Assembly: GCA_903926285.1 (NCBI GenBank)
Contig: CAIYIP010000262.1
Span: forward strand, 1-6,146
Length of the DNA: 6,146 nt
Reading direction: 5' to 3'
From: an uncultured Gammaproteobacteria bacterium
GTDB taxonomy: Bacteria > Pseudomonadota > Gammaproteobacteria > Pseudomonadales > Pseudohongiellaceae
Numbering within the stretch: the stretch's first letter is position 1; each line of letters starts with the position of its first letter. The position numbers were made by a program, and so were the translations under genes. The notes under the pieces were generated by a model. That model did no database searches, had not been told where the DNA came from, and saw nothing but the letters and a program-made list of their open reading frames with translations. Shown one piece after another: positions 5,939 through 6,146 of the stretch.

Positions 5939-5975
5939 GAATCCAGGTTGTTCAATAACTGGGTTCCAATTTTTT
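5939..5975 (+). terminator. Terminator-like hairpin in the aminotransferase leader
   Basis: GAATCCAG (5939-5946) pairs with CTGGGTTC (5959-5966) over 8 bp with one G-U pair and a 12-base loop. Three bases later comes TTTTTT (5970-5975). This is the form of a modest intrinsic terminator. It sits between the TATAAT box and the TTG start of the next gene, so it could act as an attenuator. I see no leader peptide rich in Leu, Ile or Val codons before it. Only the sequence shape supports it. Confidence 0.4.
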
Positions 5976-6046
5976 GTTCTGCGCCGAAAATCGCCTCTTC
6001 AGAAATCCACAAGAACCTTCTGTATCATTTCAGCTGGAGAAGACCG

Positions 6047-6146
6047 TTGGAAAAGAAAAATATCGATTGGAGCTCTCTGGGCTTCGAATACACCAAAACC
6101 GATTACCGCTTTTCTGCAATCTGGGAAGATGGCCAGTGGTCCCCCG
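6047..6146 (+). CDS. ilvE: Branched-chain amino acid aminotransferase, N-terminal part (cut by window edge)
   Basis: Thirty-three codons are visible. The sequence from residue 5, NIDWSSLGFEYTKTDYRF, with WEDGQW at 26-31, fits the N-terminus of PLP-dependent class IV branched-chain aminotransferases of the longer, BCAT-like type. In these proteins a W..LGF.Y..TD.RF stretch precedes a W.DG.W segment. The enzyme interconverts Leu, Ile and Val with their 2-keto acids. The start is a TTG, chosen because GGAGA (6036-6040) lies 6 bases before it and homologues begin at about this point; no ATG is near, although the frame stays open upstream. A candidate promoter and a terminator-like hairpin lie in the 150 bases before it. 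The catalytic lysine and cofactor motifs are beyond the window, so the call rests on the N-terminus alone. Confidence 0.75.
   Translation, partial: MEKKNIDWSSLGFEYTKTDYRFSAIWEDGQWSP

Noticed and set aside
5939..5975. T-box or other known amino-acid riboswitch in the aminotransferase leader
   Set aside because: No T-box sequence is visible and T-boxes are not typical of Gammaproteobacteria; only a simple hairpin and T tract are seen.

Overview
The window is a compact, roughly 50% GC stretch of bacterial chromosome. The versions of TatD, class 2 PyrD and the MoxR/DUF58/DUF4381 cluster all resemble gammaproteobacterial forms. I infer a gammaproteobacterium, perhaps of the Cellvibrionales or related marine/soil lineages; the order is a guess. 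All complete genes look intact.

Layout. (1) Positions 1-2081, minus strand: the first three genes of a MoxR / DUF58 / DUF4381 operon. The order of transcription is a MoxR AAA+ ATPase, a DUF58 vWA-like protein, then a DUF4381 membrane protein cut by the window edge. In known clusters of this type, vWA and TPR/BatD-like membrane proteins follow, so they may lie beyond position 1. (2) Positions 2082-2256: a divergent promoter region. (3) Positions 2257-3599, plus strand: pyrD (quinone-dependent dihydroorotate dehydrogenase), coupled by a 4-base overlap to a small glutaredoxin-like gene. A perfect 10-bp hairpin at the end of pyrD covers the small gene's Shine-Dalgarno. (4) Positions 3616-5425, minus strand: tatD (metal-dependent DNase) followed 22 bases later by an exported M15/VanY-type D,D-carboxypeptidase-like protein. 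(5) Positions 5426-6046: 621 bases with no convincing gene. This stretch holds a ~265-bp element bounded by perfect 24-bp inverted repeats and flanked by 9-bp direct repeats matching at 8 of 9 positions, which looks like a MITE. Beyond it lie a TATAAT promoter box and a hairpin plus T6 in the leader of the next gene. (6) Positions 6047-6146, plus strand: the first 33 codons of a branched-chain amino acid aminotransferase.

The genes are mostly housekeeping (pyrimidine synthesis, DNA repair/turnover, branched-chain amino acid metabolism, envelope maintenance) and do not form one pathway. I do not see a defence island, CRISPR array or new multi-gene system. The least ordinary parts are the inverted-repeat element, the hairpin over the glutaredoxin-like gene's ribosome binding site, and the terminator-like structure inside the aminotransferase leader.
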